Source: Zygnema cylindricum
Taxonomy: Eukaryota > Streptophyta > Zygnematophyceae > Zygnematales > Zygnemataceae
Direction: 5' to 3'
Assembly: GCA_037447655.1 (NCBI GenBank)
Contig: JBBHKE010003428.1
Span: forward strand, 26,208-90,207
Length of the DNA: 64,000 nucleotides
Positions 12,901 through 32,262 of this stretch are shown piece by piece (the first letter of the stretch is position 1; each line of letters begins with the position of its first letter). The translations under genes and the position numbers were made by a program. The notes under the pieces were generated by a model. That model saw only the letters and a program-made list of their open reading frames with translations, was not told where the DNA came from and searched no databases.

Positions 12901-14545
12901 CCCTTTTTTTTTTCTTAAATATCACTTTTTTGTCCATTATGGCAGGCGGTATCTCTCTATCCTGACCTTACCGAACTAAAAGGACAGCGGGTCGATTGGC
13001 GACAGCTGGCAAATGCATCTCGTAATGATTTGCCAGCTGGCATTCTCTCTATTGCCTCTTTCACCCCTGGAAATATCTCAAAAGAAGTCCAAGTAATCGA
13101 AGGTCTTGAATGTTCTTCCCTCGATATTCCCGATTTTGTCACTTTCGATGCAAAATATGCTTGTTCCGCTGGGATACAGCTCCCCTCTAATATTGGAGTG
13201 AAATTAGTTGGATATCATTATTTTCATTCTTTTGAAAATTCCGTAACGGAACTAGAGGTTCTCAGTGATGTGGGACGGAATTCTGTTGGAGCGGACAAGT
13301 GGCGAGAGGGGATTGCGTGGTGGGGAGGAAAAGTGAGAGAGAATGATGTCGATGAATGGGAAGAATGGAGAGAAGAAAAAGGAAAAGAAGGACAAGAAAT
13401 GCAGGAGGTTGGAAATGGGAGAGTGACTCGAGTTGGGATCAAAACGGGTTTATCGAGAAGGTGGAATTTGGCCGTGGACGCAACAAGAATTCGTGCGTTT
13501 TCTATCGGTGTTGTTAACGGTACGAAATTTTATTTTTATGTTCTTCTTTTTTAGGGTTTTTTTCGGTGATTTTTTTATTTTTGAGTTGTTTTTTAAGCTC
13601 TATTTGTTTCCTGACGGAACTGTAAATGACCGGAAATCCTAGTTTATTTTTTGGTACCCCTTTTTTAGGTGGATTTTTTATTGTGAGCTGTTTTTAAGCT
13701 TTTTCTATGCCTTTCTTGTTTGTATGGTTTTAAATTTGTCTTTTTATTTTTGTACATCCATAATCTGCAATATTCCTTTTTTTTTTAGTCGTATCACTTT
13801 TGCATGTTGGATATTGGACTTATATTATATTTAATTTTTAAGTTATTTCTGTATTTGTATTGTTTATTTTGTTAAATAAAAGTGGTATTTTTTCAATTTT
13901 CTTTTTATGACCAACTTGTTAGTGTTAGAGAGCATCAAAGTTTTTTATCGATACTTAATTTATTTATTTTTAAGTGTAGAAAGACCTTTTTTTATCAATA
14001 CGGAAAGACTTTCTTTTCTCAATAAGGGAAGAATTTGTTTATCAATACAAAATGAATTTTGAAAGGGCTTTATCATTGTTTCTTATTGAAATCTTATCAT
14101 GTTTTTTTACCTACTCATCATCTTTTTGAAGTCCTTTCGCGTTTATTTTTTGAAATCCTATCGTGCTCGTTTTTGTAAAATTAACTTTTTTTTTTGTTTT
14201 TTTGTTTTTTACTCTAAAACCCTATCAGGTACTTTTCGCAAATACGCGTTTCGGAAAATCGAACCCGAGGAAAAATGGCATCAAATAGCGGTACGAGTCC
14301 GGTACGACTATTTCTCGTGGGTAAATAAATTCATTATCAAACTATATTGGAGGAGGTATGTTCGAAAAGGAGAAAAAAGTAGGCCTTTATTACGAATTCG
14401 AAGTGATATTCAAGATTGTTATCCGAGTGAGGTCGACAAAACCCATGAGAATGTGTTAAACCAACTTCCTTCCTATATGGCACAATTTGGAAAGTCGTCT
14501 CTTCCCACTAGTCAAGCATTTGTAGATGTACTCTATTTGGATTAA
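1691..14545 (+). CDS. ERMP1-like endoplasmic reticulum M28 zinc metallopeptidase, 13 confirmed exons
   Basis: Exons with agreeing phases: 1691-2050, 3844-4070, 4957-5113, 5937-6014, 6966-7040, 7335-7454, 7781-7939, 8737-9505, 10287-10443, 10654-10763, 11947-12059, 12946-13519, 14229-14545 (about 1071 aa). The ATG sits in a strong GCCATGG context. A basic/proline-rich cytosolic tail and one transmembrane segment (about 55-71) precede the M28 domain. All metal and catalytic positions are visible: THIDS (H189), GAGD (D201), NTGEEEG (E235/E236), NLEAMG (E262), GVYHTK (H337). Several hydrophobic helices and a luminal-type C-terminal domain follow, as in the ERMP1/Fxna family, which is ER-resident; the family is usually about 850-900 aa. 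The extra length is mostly a charged Lys/Glu/Gly-rich loop (about 507-605). A possible further exon at 11433-11503 (phase 1 to 0) conflicts in frame with the next exon. Substrate unknown. Confidence 0.88.
2390..2580. repeat. Degenerate GTTAATGAAT-type minisatellite in intron 1
   Basis: A run of variants of TGTTAATGAATGTTA-like units, about 10-14 bases each, lies early in intron 1 of the metallopeptidase gene. It is non-coding low-complexity sequence. Confidence 0.6.
2981..3078. repeat. Poly(T) tract in intron 1
   Basis: Nearly uninterrupted T for about 100 bases, directly before a MITE-like element. It could be a poly(A) tail of a retrosequence inserted on the minus strand, but no retroelement body is recognisable beside it. 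Confidence 0.8.
3093..3293. mobile_element. MITE-like element, family B copy 1
   Basis: About 200 bases with imperfect terminal inverted repeats: ACACCGCCTGTCCCTATTAG at the left and the reverse complement of ACTGTCTATCCCTATTAG at the right. The interior carries the family-B hallmarks TTTGGTCACTGCTTCTTTTA and TAAGGGAGTGAACTACAAT, also seen near 12.3, 31.4, 33.7 and 49.9 kb. No coding capacity. Confidence 0.75.
3349..3455. repeat. GGGAGA-type purine tract
   Basis: Simple purine-rich repeat (GAGGGAGA variants) in intron 1. Similar tracts occur at about 10.0, 15.4, 20.6, 29.7, 35.4 and 38.4 kb, and as CT-rich complements at 21.2-21.6 and 61.2 kb. Confidence 0.8.
4435..4645. mobile_element. MITE-like element, family A copy 1
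   Basis: A 211-base hairpin-forming element in intron 2. The left end reads TACACCGTGAATCGTAATTA and the right end is its exact reverse complement. Pairing continues through GCGTTAAT and AAAACATCTTTTCTCC for about 60 bases each side. Three further copies lie near 30.7, 48.7 and 52.9 kb. Non-autonomous: no open frame. Confidence 0.85.
4779..4980 (+). repeat. Tandem duplication of the exon-3 acceptor region
   Basis: Two copies of an about 101-base unit (4779-4880 and 4881-4980). Each has intron sequence, the acceptor TATTAG and the exon start GTTGGAGCCGGAGACTCC. Only the second runs into the real exon; the first reaches a stop after nine codons. Confidence 0.9.
5580..5936 (+). repeat. 44-base minisatellite ending at the exon-4 acceptor
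   Basis: About seven imperfect units built on TTTGTCTTTTCTGACCATCT followed by TGACTTTTGTGGTTGCAG; perfect spacing near 5760-5850 is 43-44 bases. The last degenerate unit carries the real acceptor GTGACAG before the exon beginning CATCGATGG. Two units contain an acceptor-like TTGCAG. Confidence 0.85.
7255..7326 (+). repeat. (CT)n microsatellite as polypyrimidine tract
   Basis: An unbroken CT repeat of about 72 bases ends eight bases before the exon-6 acceptor (TTTTTGCAG, exon at 7335). It therefore forms the polypyrimidine tract of intron 5. Confidence 0.9.
7977..8059 (+). repeat. (CT)n microsatellite in intron 7
   Basis: An unbroken CT repeat of about 83 bases beginning 37 bases after the exon-7 donor. 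More irregular CT-rich sequence continues to about 8140. Confidence 0.9.
8664..8747 (+). repeat. 43-base tandem duplication of the exon-8 acceptor
   Basis: Units 8664-8706 and 8707-8747 both read GATTATTTGTTTGTTTTAT, then CTACAG and GGAAAATT(C/T)AT. The second acceptor (exon from 8737) is in frame with exon 7. Use of the first shifts the frame, because the 43-base period is not a multiple of three. Confidence 0.9.
9461..9842 (+). repeat. Serial duplications of the exon-8 3' end and donor
   Basis: The real exon end TGGCTTCTTTTTCCGGCTCT, then TTCTT and GTAAGT (9481-9511), is followed by a copy at about 9583-9660 (GTGTGGCTTCTTTCTCCTGC, then GTAAGT). Two more decayed copies lie near 9708-9770 and 9810-9842. 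The first copy still encodes a similar peptide (AFVWLLSPALS). Confidence 0.8.
9882..10201. repeat. (CT)n tract then G-rich GGGAGA/GGGGGA tract
   Basis: A CT repeat (9882-9928) is followed, after a short gap, by a purine tract (about 9971-10201) with many GGG and GGGGG runs on the + strand inside intron 8. The spacing of the G-runs would allow G-quadruplexes, but this was not tested. Confidence 0.85.
10209..10270 (+). repeat. 36-base tandem duplication upstream of exon 9
   Basis: The sequence AAGTAAGTTTGACTTAAATA occurs twice, 36 bases apart, directly before the exon-9 acceptor (GATGACAG, exon from 10287). Only intron sequence is duplicated here. Confidence 0.85.
10348..10610 (+). repeat. Decayed duplication of exon 9 3' part in intron 9
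   Basis: The exon-9 stretch from GGAATACTGATTCC to CCATGATGGGAAGAATCGA recurs at about 10495-10605 as GTGAGTACTCATTCC to CCATGATGGGGAAAATGG. The copied donor has decayed (GTAAGTC has become CAGGAAG). Identity is moderate, so this is an older copy. Confidence 0.75.
11198..11415 (+). repeat. 8-base TACCCTCT minisatellite
   Basis: Long run of (TTACCCTC)n with variants TTACCTC and TTACCTTT in intron 10, ending just before a possible small exon at 11433-11503. Confidence 0.85.
12250..12425. mobile_element. MITE-like element, family B copy 2, reverse orientation
   Basis: Carries family-B interior landmarks in reverse: GCAGATTGTAGTCCACTCCC, TTTTTGGCC and CCGAATTAGTGTTATTAA, and ends in CAGTGTA. 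The left end is poorly preserved. Lies in intron 11 of the metallopeptidase gene. Confidence 0.6.
12727..12985 (+). repeat. Duplication of exon-12 acceptor and exon start
   Basis: Copy 1 (about 12727-12836) has CCTGTTTTAGTCAATCTA, the acceptor ATGACAG and an exon-like GCTGTCACTCTTTATCC. Copy 2, with the real exon, has CCTGTTTTAATCAATCTA, ATGGCAG and GCGGTATCTCTCTATCC. The encoded starts are AVTLYPNLVEL and AVSLYPDLTEL. Copy 1 runs into a stop in frame. Confidence 0.85.
13548..13706 (+). repeat. Intron 12 tandem duplication
   Basis: Two imperfect copies of a unit with TTTTTTAGG, then GATTTTTTATT, TGAG, TGTTTTTAAGCT. They lie about 111 bases apart just after the exon-12 donor. No exon sequence is included. 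Confidence 0.6.
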
Positions 14546-14810
14546 TCTCAACATTAATAATTGTAACATGATTAGTAATAAATCCTCGTTTCTTTTATTC
14601 TTTTTCGTTCCTTTTTTTTTTGACTTTTTTGTTCCTTTTTTGTTCGATAATTAAATTCGGTTTTTTATTCTTTGTTTATTTCCTTTCCTTTTTCTTTTTC
14701 CATTCTACCACTGTTAGTATCTTGACTAATCAAAGGATTTGTGGATCTACTCTAGTAATAAAAAAAATCAATAATAGTGACATAAAAATACTGTTTGTTC
14801 TTTTCTTTTC
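14500..14810 (+). repeat. Partial duplication of the last exon and 3' UTR
   Basis: The coding end ACTAGTCAAGCATTTGTAGA followed by TGTACTCTATTTGG recurs at about 14723-14770 as ACTAATCAAAGGATTTGTGG followed by ATCTACTCT. Similar AT-rich flanks with AGTAATAAA follow each. The copy lies downstream of the gene's poly(A) signal. Confidence 0.7.
14577..14582 (+). terminator. Poly(A) signal of the ERMP1-like gene
   Basis: AATAAA lies 32 bases after the stop codon at 14545 and is followed by T-rich sequence. A plausible cleavage signal. Confidence 0.55.
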
Positions 14811-15849
14811 AAAGCCTTTTTTTATTGTTTTTTATTGTTTTTTTTTTCATTTTTTTAAGTTTGGTATGTCGACTTTTCTCGCCAATAATGAGACATTGTT
14901 ACGGTGAAAAAATCAATGAATAGTGGGGAAACAACGGAAATTTTGCTTGTTTTTAATTTTGAAAACATATTGGAAATGGAGATAAGACGAGAAATATTCG
15001 GCATTTATATCACATGCATAACATTTATTTGAAGGAAAACTTACGTAATGTTTAATGAAAAGAACCTATGATTCAATGGATGGGAAACAAAAGAAAAATA
15101 TTGGAGGATTTCTTTCAAACACAAAGTTAGAATTTTCGTCTTCATAATGTTGTGTGTCAACCTTAAAAATCATACTTTTCAAAAAAATGATATTAATACT
15201 AACTTTGAAAACAGTATTTCCATTGGTTCCGAAAGCTACACCATGAACCATTATTAGAATTGACGTTTTTCTCACCACTTAAATAAAAAAATTCTGTGCA
15301 GTATTAATCTGATGATTGCTATGGAAAGGCAGGGATTAAAAACGAGAGGGAGAGGAAAAAGGGAAGAGAGAAGAGGGGAGAGGGAGGAAGGGGAGAGGGA
15401 GGACTGGGAGAGCGAGAAGGACTGGGAGAGGGAGAGGGGGAGGAGAGGGAGAGCGAGAGAGAAGGAGAAGGAGAGGGAGAAGGACAAGGAAGAGGGAGAG
15501 GGAATGGTGGTCTGTAAACAAAGATCCAGACACGTGTGCACATAGAAAAGTTGGTTAAAGCGGAAAAAACCATCAACTCTAATAGCGATTTAAGGTCCAA
15601 TTAAAGCCGAATTTTACAAGCAGCCGATTTTCAGTTTCCGCGACTAATCAAAATAGTACTTGTAAAGTTTACCAAAAACCAAAGTACAGAAGTAAGCATT
15701 GTAAGTGCATTGTCTAGAGCTCATATTTAGAGTTTACTCTTTTGGGTGGTTGGTTAGGTCAAGTTTAGAGCACTTGAATTTGCCATAATTTTTAGAAATA
15801 TTCCTTGTTTCGATTTTTGCTATTTTGGCTCTTTTTATTTCAACTTTTT
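14811..15849. other. Intergenic spacer with purine tract
   Basis: AT-rich spacer between the metallopeptidase gene and the retroelement. It contains a GAGGGAGA-type tract at about 15343-15505 and no exon-like sequence. Long open frames across the tract on both strands follow from the simple repeat. Confidence 0.6.
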
Positions 15850-18185
15850 AGGGGCCGACTTTATTAAAAAGCGCGATGGTAAACCATCTGAGTCCATAGG
15901 AACAAAAAGAAGTAGCATTGCTAAAACTGAAAAACCACATAACAAGGGAATAAACAAAAGGGAAAATCAAGGCAAAAACTACGAAAATACGAAAGGATGG
16001 CATGGAAGTCGAAAACACCCAAGAAAGCAAAATCTAACAAACAAACCATCAAAGGAAAAAACTAACACGTAGCAAAAAATACCCAACAGAACTAAGAATT
16101 TACGGAAAGCAACCACGTAAGTCCCCGAATGTTGGAGGAGCACGAGGAGGAAGTTCCGGAACACGCCGTCGATCCATAACGGCAATAGACGATCGAAGTA
16201 ATATAGAAGCCAACACTCGTTGTAGGGCCACGGAAAAACGTTGACGATAAAAAGAAGTAAGGACTAAAATTGGAGGGCTCCCAAGTCCTCGCCTCTCGAA
16301 CGAGCGCCGACCACAAGTACGGAAAAACTCGTCCAAAGCCACACCCAAACGACCAAATATCTCGACCGCCATCGGAATGAAGCCATCCATAGCGTCGCGA
16401 TGGGCATAACCACGCTCTTTCCTTTTAGTTGCGTCACGGGCAGCCACTCCCATATGCTGAGCCGCTTGGTTGACGATTGTAGTTGAGGTAGGGTTCGTCA
16501 AAACAATGTCACCAAATGTATGACGCACACCATCAAGTAATACAAGGTCGATCCGACGCGAAGGAATAATGTGAGAGACCTCGCGACGAACAGAAAATCC
16601 CCCCTCAAAAGCGATAGTAGCGATGGTGTCACGAATCGTGTCGTGCGCATGAATCAACTCGCCCCCGTGGGAGCAACGAAGCAAATGGACCCCGTCAGGC
16701 TCGAGAACATGGCCGCAGGAGCAAACAAGTGAGCCAAGCAAAGGTGGGTGAGGGAGGCCAAGCTGGAACATAAGGGCCTTGGTGAACTGAGCAGGGGTGA
16801 AACGAAGAGTGGATAAGATAGAAACGGCCAATAGCCAAGCTCCAAAGCCAGGTCCGCCACAAGATAGAAAACGTGCACGCGAAGAATTGGAAGGAAGCGC
16901 CTGAAGAAGCTCGGATTTAATAGCGGCGACAGCCTGATCAAAAATGGATTCCTGAACACGCGCAACTGATGTCGTAACGAGGGTGGAAAAAATCGGCATG
17001 TCCTCGATAGCAGCCGGAGTAAGAGAACGCGATGCATCCAAAAGGGACCGCTGGAAGGCGAGCTCACCATCCGAAACACGGGGAACCACGGCCGCAAGAA
17101 TAGGAGTGTCCCCGCCCAAAAAACGAGAGACAATAGTGGAAGCAACAAGGCACCAACTCCCCAAATAGGCGGCTGGAGCAACACGCGCCGTCGAGAGTAA
17201 ACCCAAACCGCCAACCAAGACAGGAAGAGAGGCTTGGATGCGTGCCGCAAGCCCAGACTCGCGATCAAAAGCTCCACGGCCCAACAAAGTGTGGAGGACA
17301 TCCATAAGCCGATCATCGAATGCAAAAAGTGAGGACACAAAGGATGGGGTGGGAGGGGAAGTCCGAGTAAGGTAGGAGGGCCGGTGAGGAAAACACCGTG
17401 TGAGAAGAGCAAAGGCCACCTGGGGATCAGAAAGGTGAGGAAGGTTGTCCACGTGGGATAAATCTGTCTGAAGAGCGGAATCAAGGAATGTCGTGACGTA
17501 TGGATCGGAACCCAGTGGGCAACCCAACACACGAATGCCTTCAGAAGAAGGAGGAGTCTGAAAACCAAGAGGGGGAGTGAAAGGAGGAGGAATAGGACGT
17601 GGGGACCAAACAACACACTTAGAGGGCTGGACCGAAAGATTGAGTTCGACCAAGCGAGCCTTGAAAAAGTCATAGGCCGGTATAACTTGATCCGAAGGAC
17701 CAATAATGTGTGTGTCATCTGCAACTGAAGGGAAAAGACAAGAAGGATAAGCAGCTGCGGAAGCTCGGAGGGCGCGGTAATGGGCTAGGGCAAACAAAGG
17801 GCCCCCAAGAGGATCACCCTGACGAGTGCCAGTCGTGGAGGAAAGTGGGACCAAATCATCATCACTGGAGAAAGAGAGGCTACTGCTCAGTGAATAAAAA
17901 GCTCTCACAAAAGGAAATATCTGGGCAATCGGGGAAGGTGCAGCCATAAGCTCCGAAAAAATTGCATTCCGATCCACTGTATTAAAGGCATTAGAAACAT
18001 CCACCTGGAGGACTAACCAATCCGGATGGGCATCTAACAAAGCCCGGATCCCATGAACCACGGCCTCACAACCCCCCCGGGTTGCCACTCCGAACTGATG
18101 AGGAGAGAAATAATCATGGAAAGCGGGCTGGAGCTGGATGCAGATGGCGCGGGCCACCAACTGTGGCACGATTAGAGCCATATTT
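15850..18185 (-). mobile_element. 5'-truncated non-LTR retrotransposon (LINE-like)
   Basis: A block much richer in GC than its flanks carries one long minus-strand ORF (16100-18181), then about 250 bases of 3' UTR ending in TTTTTAATAAAG near 15858. A second, short copy of the same 3' end lies at 29071-29130 in the same orientation. The 5' end is truncated: the usual N-terminal RT region is missing. Target-site duplications were not identified. Probably inserted recently, as the frame is intact over 693 codons. Confidence 0.8.
16100..18181 (-). CDS. Reverse transcriptase with C-terminal restriction-like endonuclease (partial)
   Basis: 693 codons with no stop. RT motifs are in order: LQVDVSNAFNTVDR (catalytic D61), TGTRQGDPLGGPLFALAH (121-124 QGDP), SVADDTHIIG (D155/D156), and QPSKCVVWSP. 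A Cys/His cluster from residue 487 (CSCGHVLEPDGVHLLRC, then H) precedes RRIDLVLLDG (D545), GDIVLTNP (D558) and a Lys-rich ATKRKERGYAHRD. This fits the PD-(D/E)XK layout of the restriction-like endonucleases of R2/NeSL-type elements. The frame begins inside the RT domain, so the ATG at 18181 is unlikely to be the original start. GC-rich codon use contrasts with neighbouring genes. Family placement rests on motif order and memory of related elements. Confidence 0.85.
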   Translation of the reverse strand: MALIVPQLVARAICIQLQPAFHDYFSPHQFGVATRGGCEAVVHGIRALLDAHPDWLVLQVDVSNAFNTVDRNAIFSELMAAPSPIAQIFPFVRAFYSLSSSLSFSSDDDLVPLSSTTGTRQGDPLGGPLFALAHYRALRASAAAYPSCLFPSVADDTHIIGPSDQVIPAYDFFKARLVELNLSVQPSKCVVWSPRPIPPPFTPPLGFQTPPSSEGIRVLGCPLGSDPYVTTFLDSALQTDLSHVDNLPHLSDPQVAFALLTRCFPHRPSYLTRTSPPTPSFVSSLFAFDDRLMDVLHTLLGRGAFDRESGLAARIQASLPVLVGGLGLLSTARVAPAAYLGSWCLVASTIVSRFLGGDTPILAAVVPRVSDGELAFQRSLLDASRSLTPAAIEDMPIFSTLVTTSVARVQESIFDQAVAAIKSELLQALPSNSSRARFLSCGGPGFGAWLLAVSILSTLRFTPAQFTKALMFQLGLPHPPLLGSLVCSCGHVLEPDGVHLLRCSHGGELIHAHDTIRDTIATIAFEGGFSVRREVSHIIPSRRIDLVLLDGVRHTFGDIVLTNPTSTTIVNQAAQHMGVAARDATKRKERGYAHRDAMDGFIPMAVEIFGRLGVALDEFFRTCGRRSFERRGLGSPPILVLTSFYRQRFSVALQRVLASILLRSSIAVMDRRRVPELPPRAPPTFGDLRGCFP

Positions 18186-19768
18186 AATGTTCAAAAAGGT
18201 ATGAGGTTGCTAAATGTAGTTAACCCATACTAAAGGCGTTATAAGTAAAAAAAATGTAAATAGGAACGTGATACAAGGTCGCGAGATGTACCACTTTAAA
18301 CACATTTTTCTTTTAAACGATGGTTAGAGAATTTTTTATGGAGGATTCAGGAGCTGTATGTATGCCATACATCACCTTTTTTATTGCCTTCTTCATCATC
18401 AAAATCATTATTACTATTATTTTTGTGAGATTTTTAGTATTTACCAATAAGCCAAAAGAAGCTCAAGAATAACAATAATAACGAAACACCAACAACAACG
18501 ATAATGATAATAAGACAAAAACATTAATAAGACAACAACAAGACAAAAACAACAATAATATGACAAAAACACAATAAGATTTGCTATTCTTAAGGCAAGC
18601 AAGAATATAGTAATTGGAAGATATTATGTGGAAAAAAAAAAACCAAACTTTTTAAGCAAATTTCAAGAGTATAAATACATTACATTATGAGTGAAATTAG
18701 CAATAAATAAACTTAACGACAAAAAACATGTAAATTAATGATTTGCAAAACTACAAAAAATAAGACCCATTTTTGCAAACAATTGGAACCATTCATGTCT
18801 TTCTTTTGGATAAAAACTAGAAAACAGAAATAGATATTGACCTAAAAAAATTACCTTAACAAACATAGGTATAAACAAAACTTTGATAAGGAAAAAATAT
18901 AAATGTATACCAATTAAAAACGTTTAAACAATAGTTTAAGAAGTGAGAGTAAAATGATTTAATCAATCATCTCTCTCTCTCTCTCTCATCATCAGTCAAT
19001 TCTTTTTTTTTTCCATCTTTTAAATTCTCTACTACAAATTTTCCCCTCTTAAATGCCCTATCAAAATTTTTGATGACAAAACTCCACATTGTCGAAACAA
19101 CCGAGCAAAATATATTCTCTAAATAAGTCATAACTCACTAAAGGACAAAAATTCCCTCAAAAATTTCCTAAACTAATTTCCCAAAAAAAAATCCCTCAAA
19201 ATTTCCTCAAAAACTTCCTCAAAATTTCTTCAAAAATGTGTCCTCGAAAAATGACCTCAAAATTTCTTCAAAATTTTCTCAAATTTCCTCAAAATTTCTC
19301 CAAAAAAAATTCCTCGTCAAATATTTCCTCGAATGTTCTCTCACGTATTCACAAAAACTCTCTATATTCGTAAAATTGCAAAACTGTTGTGGAGTCGATT
19401 GGGAAAAAACACTATTAACAAAAGTTGAATAAAAACCTCAAAATTGTATTTTATACTCAAATTTCACAAAATCTCCCGGTTTTTCAAAAATCTCATATTC
19501 TCGAATTAGACATTTCGAACTTTTTTTTTTCTCTAAAATTTCATATTCCAGGACTTCATCCTCGAACCAAAATTTTTGGTTTTAGTAAAAACGGTAAAAC
19601 ACCGTTTATATTCAAAATCAACAATAAGTCAAAAAATTTCATCGTCTCTCCTTCCTTTTTTTTTCAGTAAAATGAGAGATTTCTGTCCTTTTTTCCTTTT
19701 TATTTTTCGGTAAAATGAAAAGTTTCCGACCTTTTTTTTCTTTTTTTGTTTCATTAAAATGATAGGAT
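18182..19768. other. Intergenic spacer, AT-rich with TCAAAATTTCC repeats
   Basis: No gene recognised. 18400-18560 is rich in AACAACAATAATAAG units. 19140-19340 is a minisatellite of CTCAAAATTTCCTCAAAAA variants. It separates the retroelement from the 3' end of the glutamate dehydrogenase gene, so it should include that gene's 3' UTR. Confidence 0.6.
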
Positions 19769-30107
<10,339 letters not shown>

Positions 30108-30643
30108 TGTAGACTCTTTTTTTTCTGAAAATTTTAACAGTCAAAAATCGTTATTATTGGTAAGAGTGAATTTCAAACCGGGCCTTAAATCGCTGAAAAA
30201 AATATTAACTGTACGGATAAAAAAAATCAGCAAATATTTTTTGAGAGGACAGCAAGATCTGGTAGAAGGAAAATGTAATAAAACATAGAAACCAAAAAAG
30301 GAAAATGAAAAGGAAAAGGAAAAGGAAAAGGAAAAATAAAAGGAAAAGGAAAAGGAAAAGGAAAACGAAAAGATAAAGAAACAAAAAACGACAAAATGCA
30401 AAAATAACAGTAAGTAGATCGACAAGCAAGAAGGACATGGCTGTCGAAACTTACTTTCGTCTGCTCAGCTTCAAAAGAGAAGATTGGTTGGAAGTATTAG
30501 AATGCTGTTTGGAAATAACAACTTTACGGGAGCTTGGAAGTATTTAAGCGTCTCATTGCAGGGAATTATGTTAATGCTCGGTTATTATGTCAACGCTTCC
30601 CCCAAAGGTGATGTAGATTCAAAAGTTAAGCGTTACTGTACGG

Positions 30644-30857
30644 TACACCGTGTATCGCTATTAGTGTTAATAATTTACTTAAAACTTTTTTTATCCGTAC
30701 GTACATGTCGGATTGTGGATCTGACGGTTGCGATTGAAATGTGAGATTCTCAGCTTCCGATTGGCGGTCTCAAATTGAAAATCGGACAAGAGTGTACGGA
30801 TAAAAGATGTTTCAAGTGGCGAATAAATTATTAACACTAATAGCGATTCACGGTGTA
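30644..30857. mobile_element. MITE-like element, family A copy 2
   Basis: Ends TACACCGTGTATCGCTATTA and the reverse complement of TACACCGTGAATCGCTATTA. About 60-base arms pair. The interior shares GGATTGTGGATCTGACGGTT with copy 1 (in reverse). 214 bases. Confidence 0.85.
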
Positions 30858-31314
30858 CTGTATGCTGCGGCTTTTGAAAAGTGATGTAGCCGACGGTAGA
30901 TTCGGTATGTGCCAGATGGAAAGGACAACTAACTGAGGCTGTGTTCGTACGTTACCGTACTGAAATGTACGTGATTCAGGACAACATAAAAAGTGATTGT
31001 GGAATGGAGCGGTGATGTAATTACATCTCCAACGCTAACAAACAAACAATGTAGGAAAGCGGCGGGATGTGAAGTTGCGTGTCGATGACTCTGAAGACAT
31101 CTTGAAGTGACGCACGAGGAGCGATGGTGACATGGCGCCTATTGAGCAACCACGTGGCGGAATCGGACGGCGGTTTGGGCACTAAAAGCCGGGAACACCG
31201 AAAAGCTGGTAAGACTTCTTCAAGGTCCAAGTGTCAAACCGCGTCTTTGGGAAAGCGCGAAGGAAACAACCGGCCAATCGCATATTTTTTCCCAGTGACG
31301 GTTACCGTAGTTGA

Positions 31315-31505
31315 AACACTAACAGTCGCGACTTTTTTGTGCCGAAAATCATAAAGCAGCGATAGGTGCACTCCCTACTTGAGTGGACAAAAAATCGCGC
31401 GAATTCTAAAACTAAAATAGTATGTCATATAATATATTATAATTCCACGTTTAATCTAATAATTATTTCACACATAACGATGGTAGTGAGCCGTGCACAC
31501 TGTAC
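31315..31505. mobile_element. MITE-like element, family B copy 3 (degenerate)
   Basis: Shares AACACTAA, GCCGAAAATCATA, GTGCACTCCC, ATTCTAAAACTAAAA and the terminal GTGCACACTGTA with other family-B copies. The left end is uncertain. Confidence 0.5.
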
Positions 31506-32262
31506 TGTACTGGCTGTTTAGAATTTTGGTTGTACAACCGCCCGTCAGACGTTAGCAACCGTCCTGCCTAGCGTGTGCAGTGTCTACTTAAAAGTCTCAA
31601 ACATCGATGGCTTTACGTCCAAATTCATTTATCCAGCTGGCATTCATTCACCTACTCCATTTTAAATGCTTTCTGACGTGGCGGAATCAAAACACAGTAG
31701 GATGTACTGTACTGTGGCATCGCGTTTTGTACCTACCAGCAATGAAGCATGAGCGCGTGGCAGCACCGTGTAGCCTGTCGGCAATGAATCCGGCATGGCG
31801 GCCACTTTGTCGTTCCTAATCCCTGTCAGCATACTGGAAGGTATCGATTCTTGTAGCAGTTCAGTTCTAGTTAAGCAGCCAAAGATTTTTTTTGCTGTTT
31901 TACTTGACGGAGCGTAAATGTTACGACTCCTCGTCACAGTTCATCCTTTCTATGATGAAATCCAGTTATATGAACTAAGACAAAGGCCGATGTCCAGTGA
32001 CTTCTATTACTGTAACAGTTCTTTGTCATAACTGCGTCTGTCGAACTAAATTTAAAGAATTAGAACTGTTTATGTAGAGTTAGATCCTTCGTACACTTGT
32101 CCTATCAAGCCGTTGACCTCCCCCCTCACGTCCGTCGATCCGCACACAGAATTCAAACTTCCATACTAGGTGAGTGAGAATTGGTGGCACTTTTCAGCTT
32201 TCCAACTTCCATATTGCACCTTTTTTTTCCACGTATCCTGGAGAGACACGTGGTACATTCAA

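Larger units (their letters stand above)
30108..32262. promoter_or_regulatory. Divergent intergenic region, GDH and serine hydrolase
   Basis: Shared upstream space of two divergent genes. It holds a GGAAAA microsatellite (30298-30366), two MITE-like elements, and a GC-richer part (30880-31300, 31700-32170) with many GTAC palindromes, for example CTGTACGGTAC near 30636 and TGTACTGTACTG near 31502 and 31703. A strong donor-like AGGTGAGTGAG at 32169 suggests a 5' UTR intron of the hydrolase gene. No other gene recognised. Confidence 0.5.

Noticed and set aside
16654-17724. 356-codon minus-strand frame inside the retroelement
   Set aside because: It is a shifted shadow of the RT/endonuclease frame; a GC-rich, stop-poor sequence explains its length.
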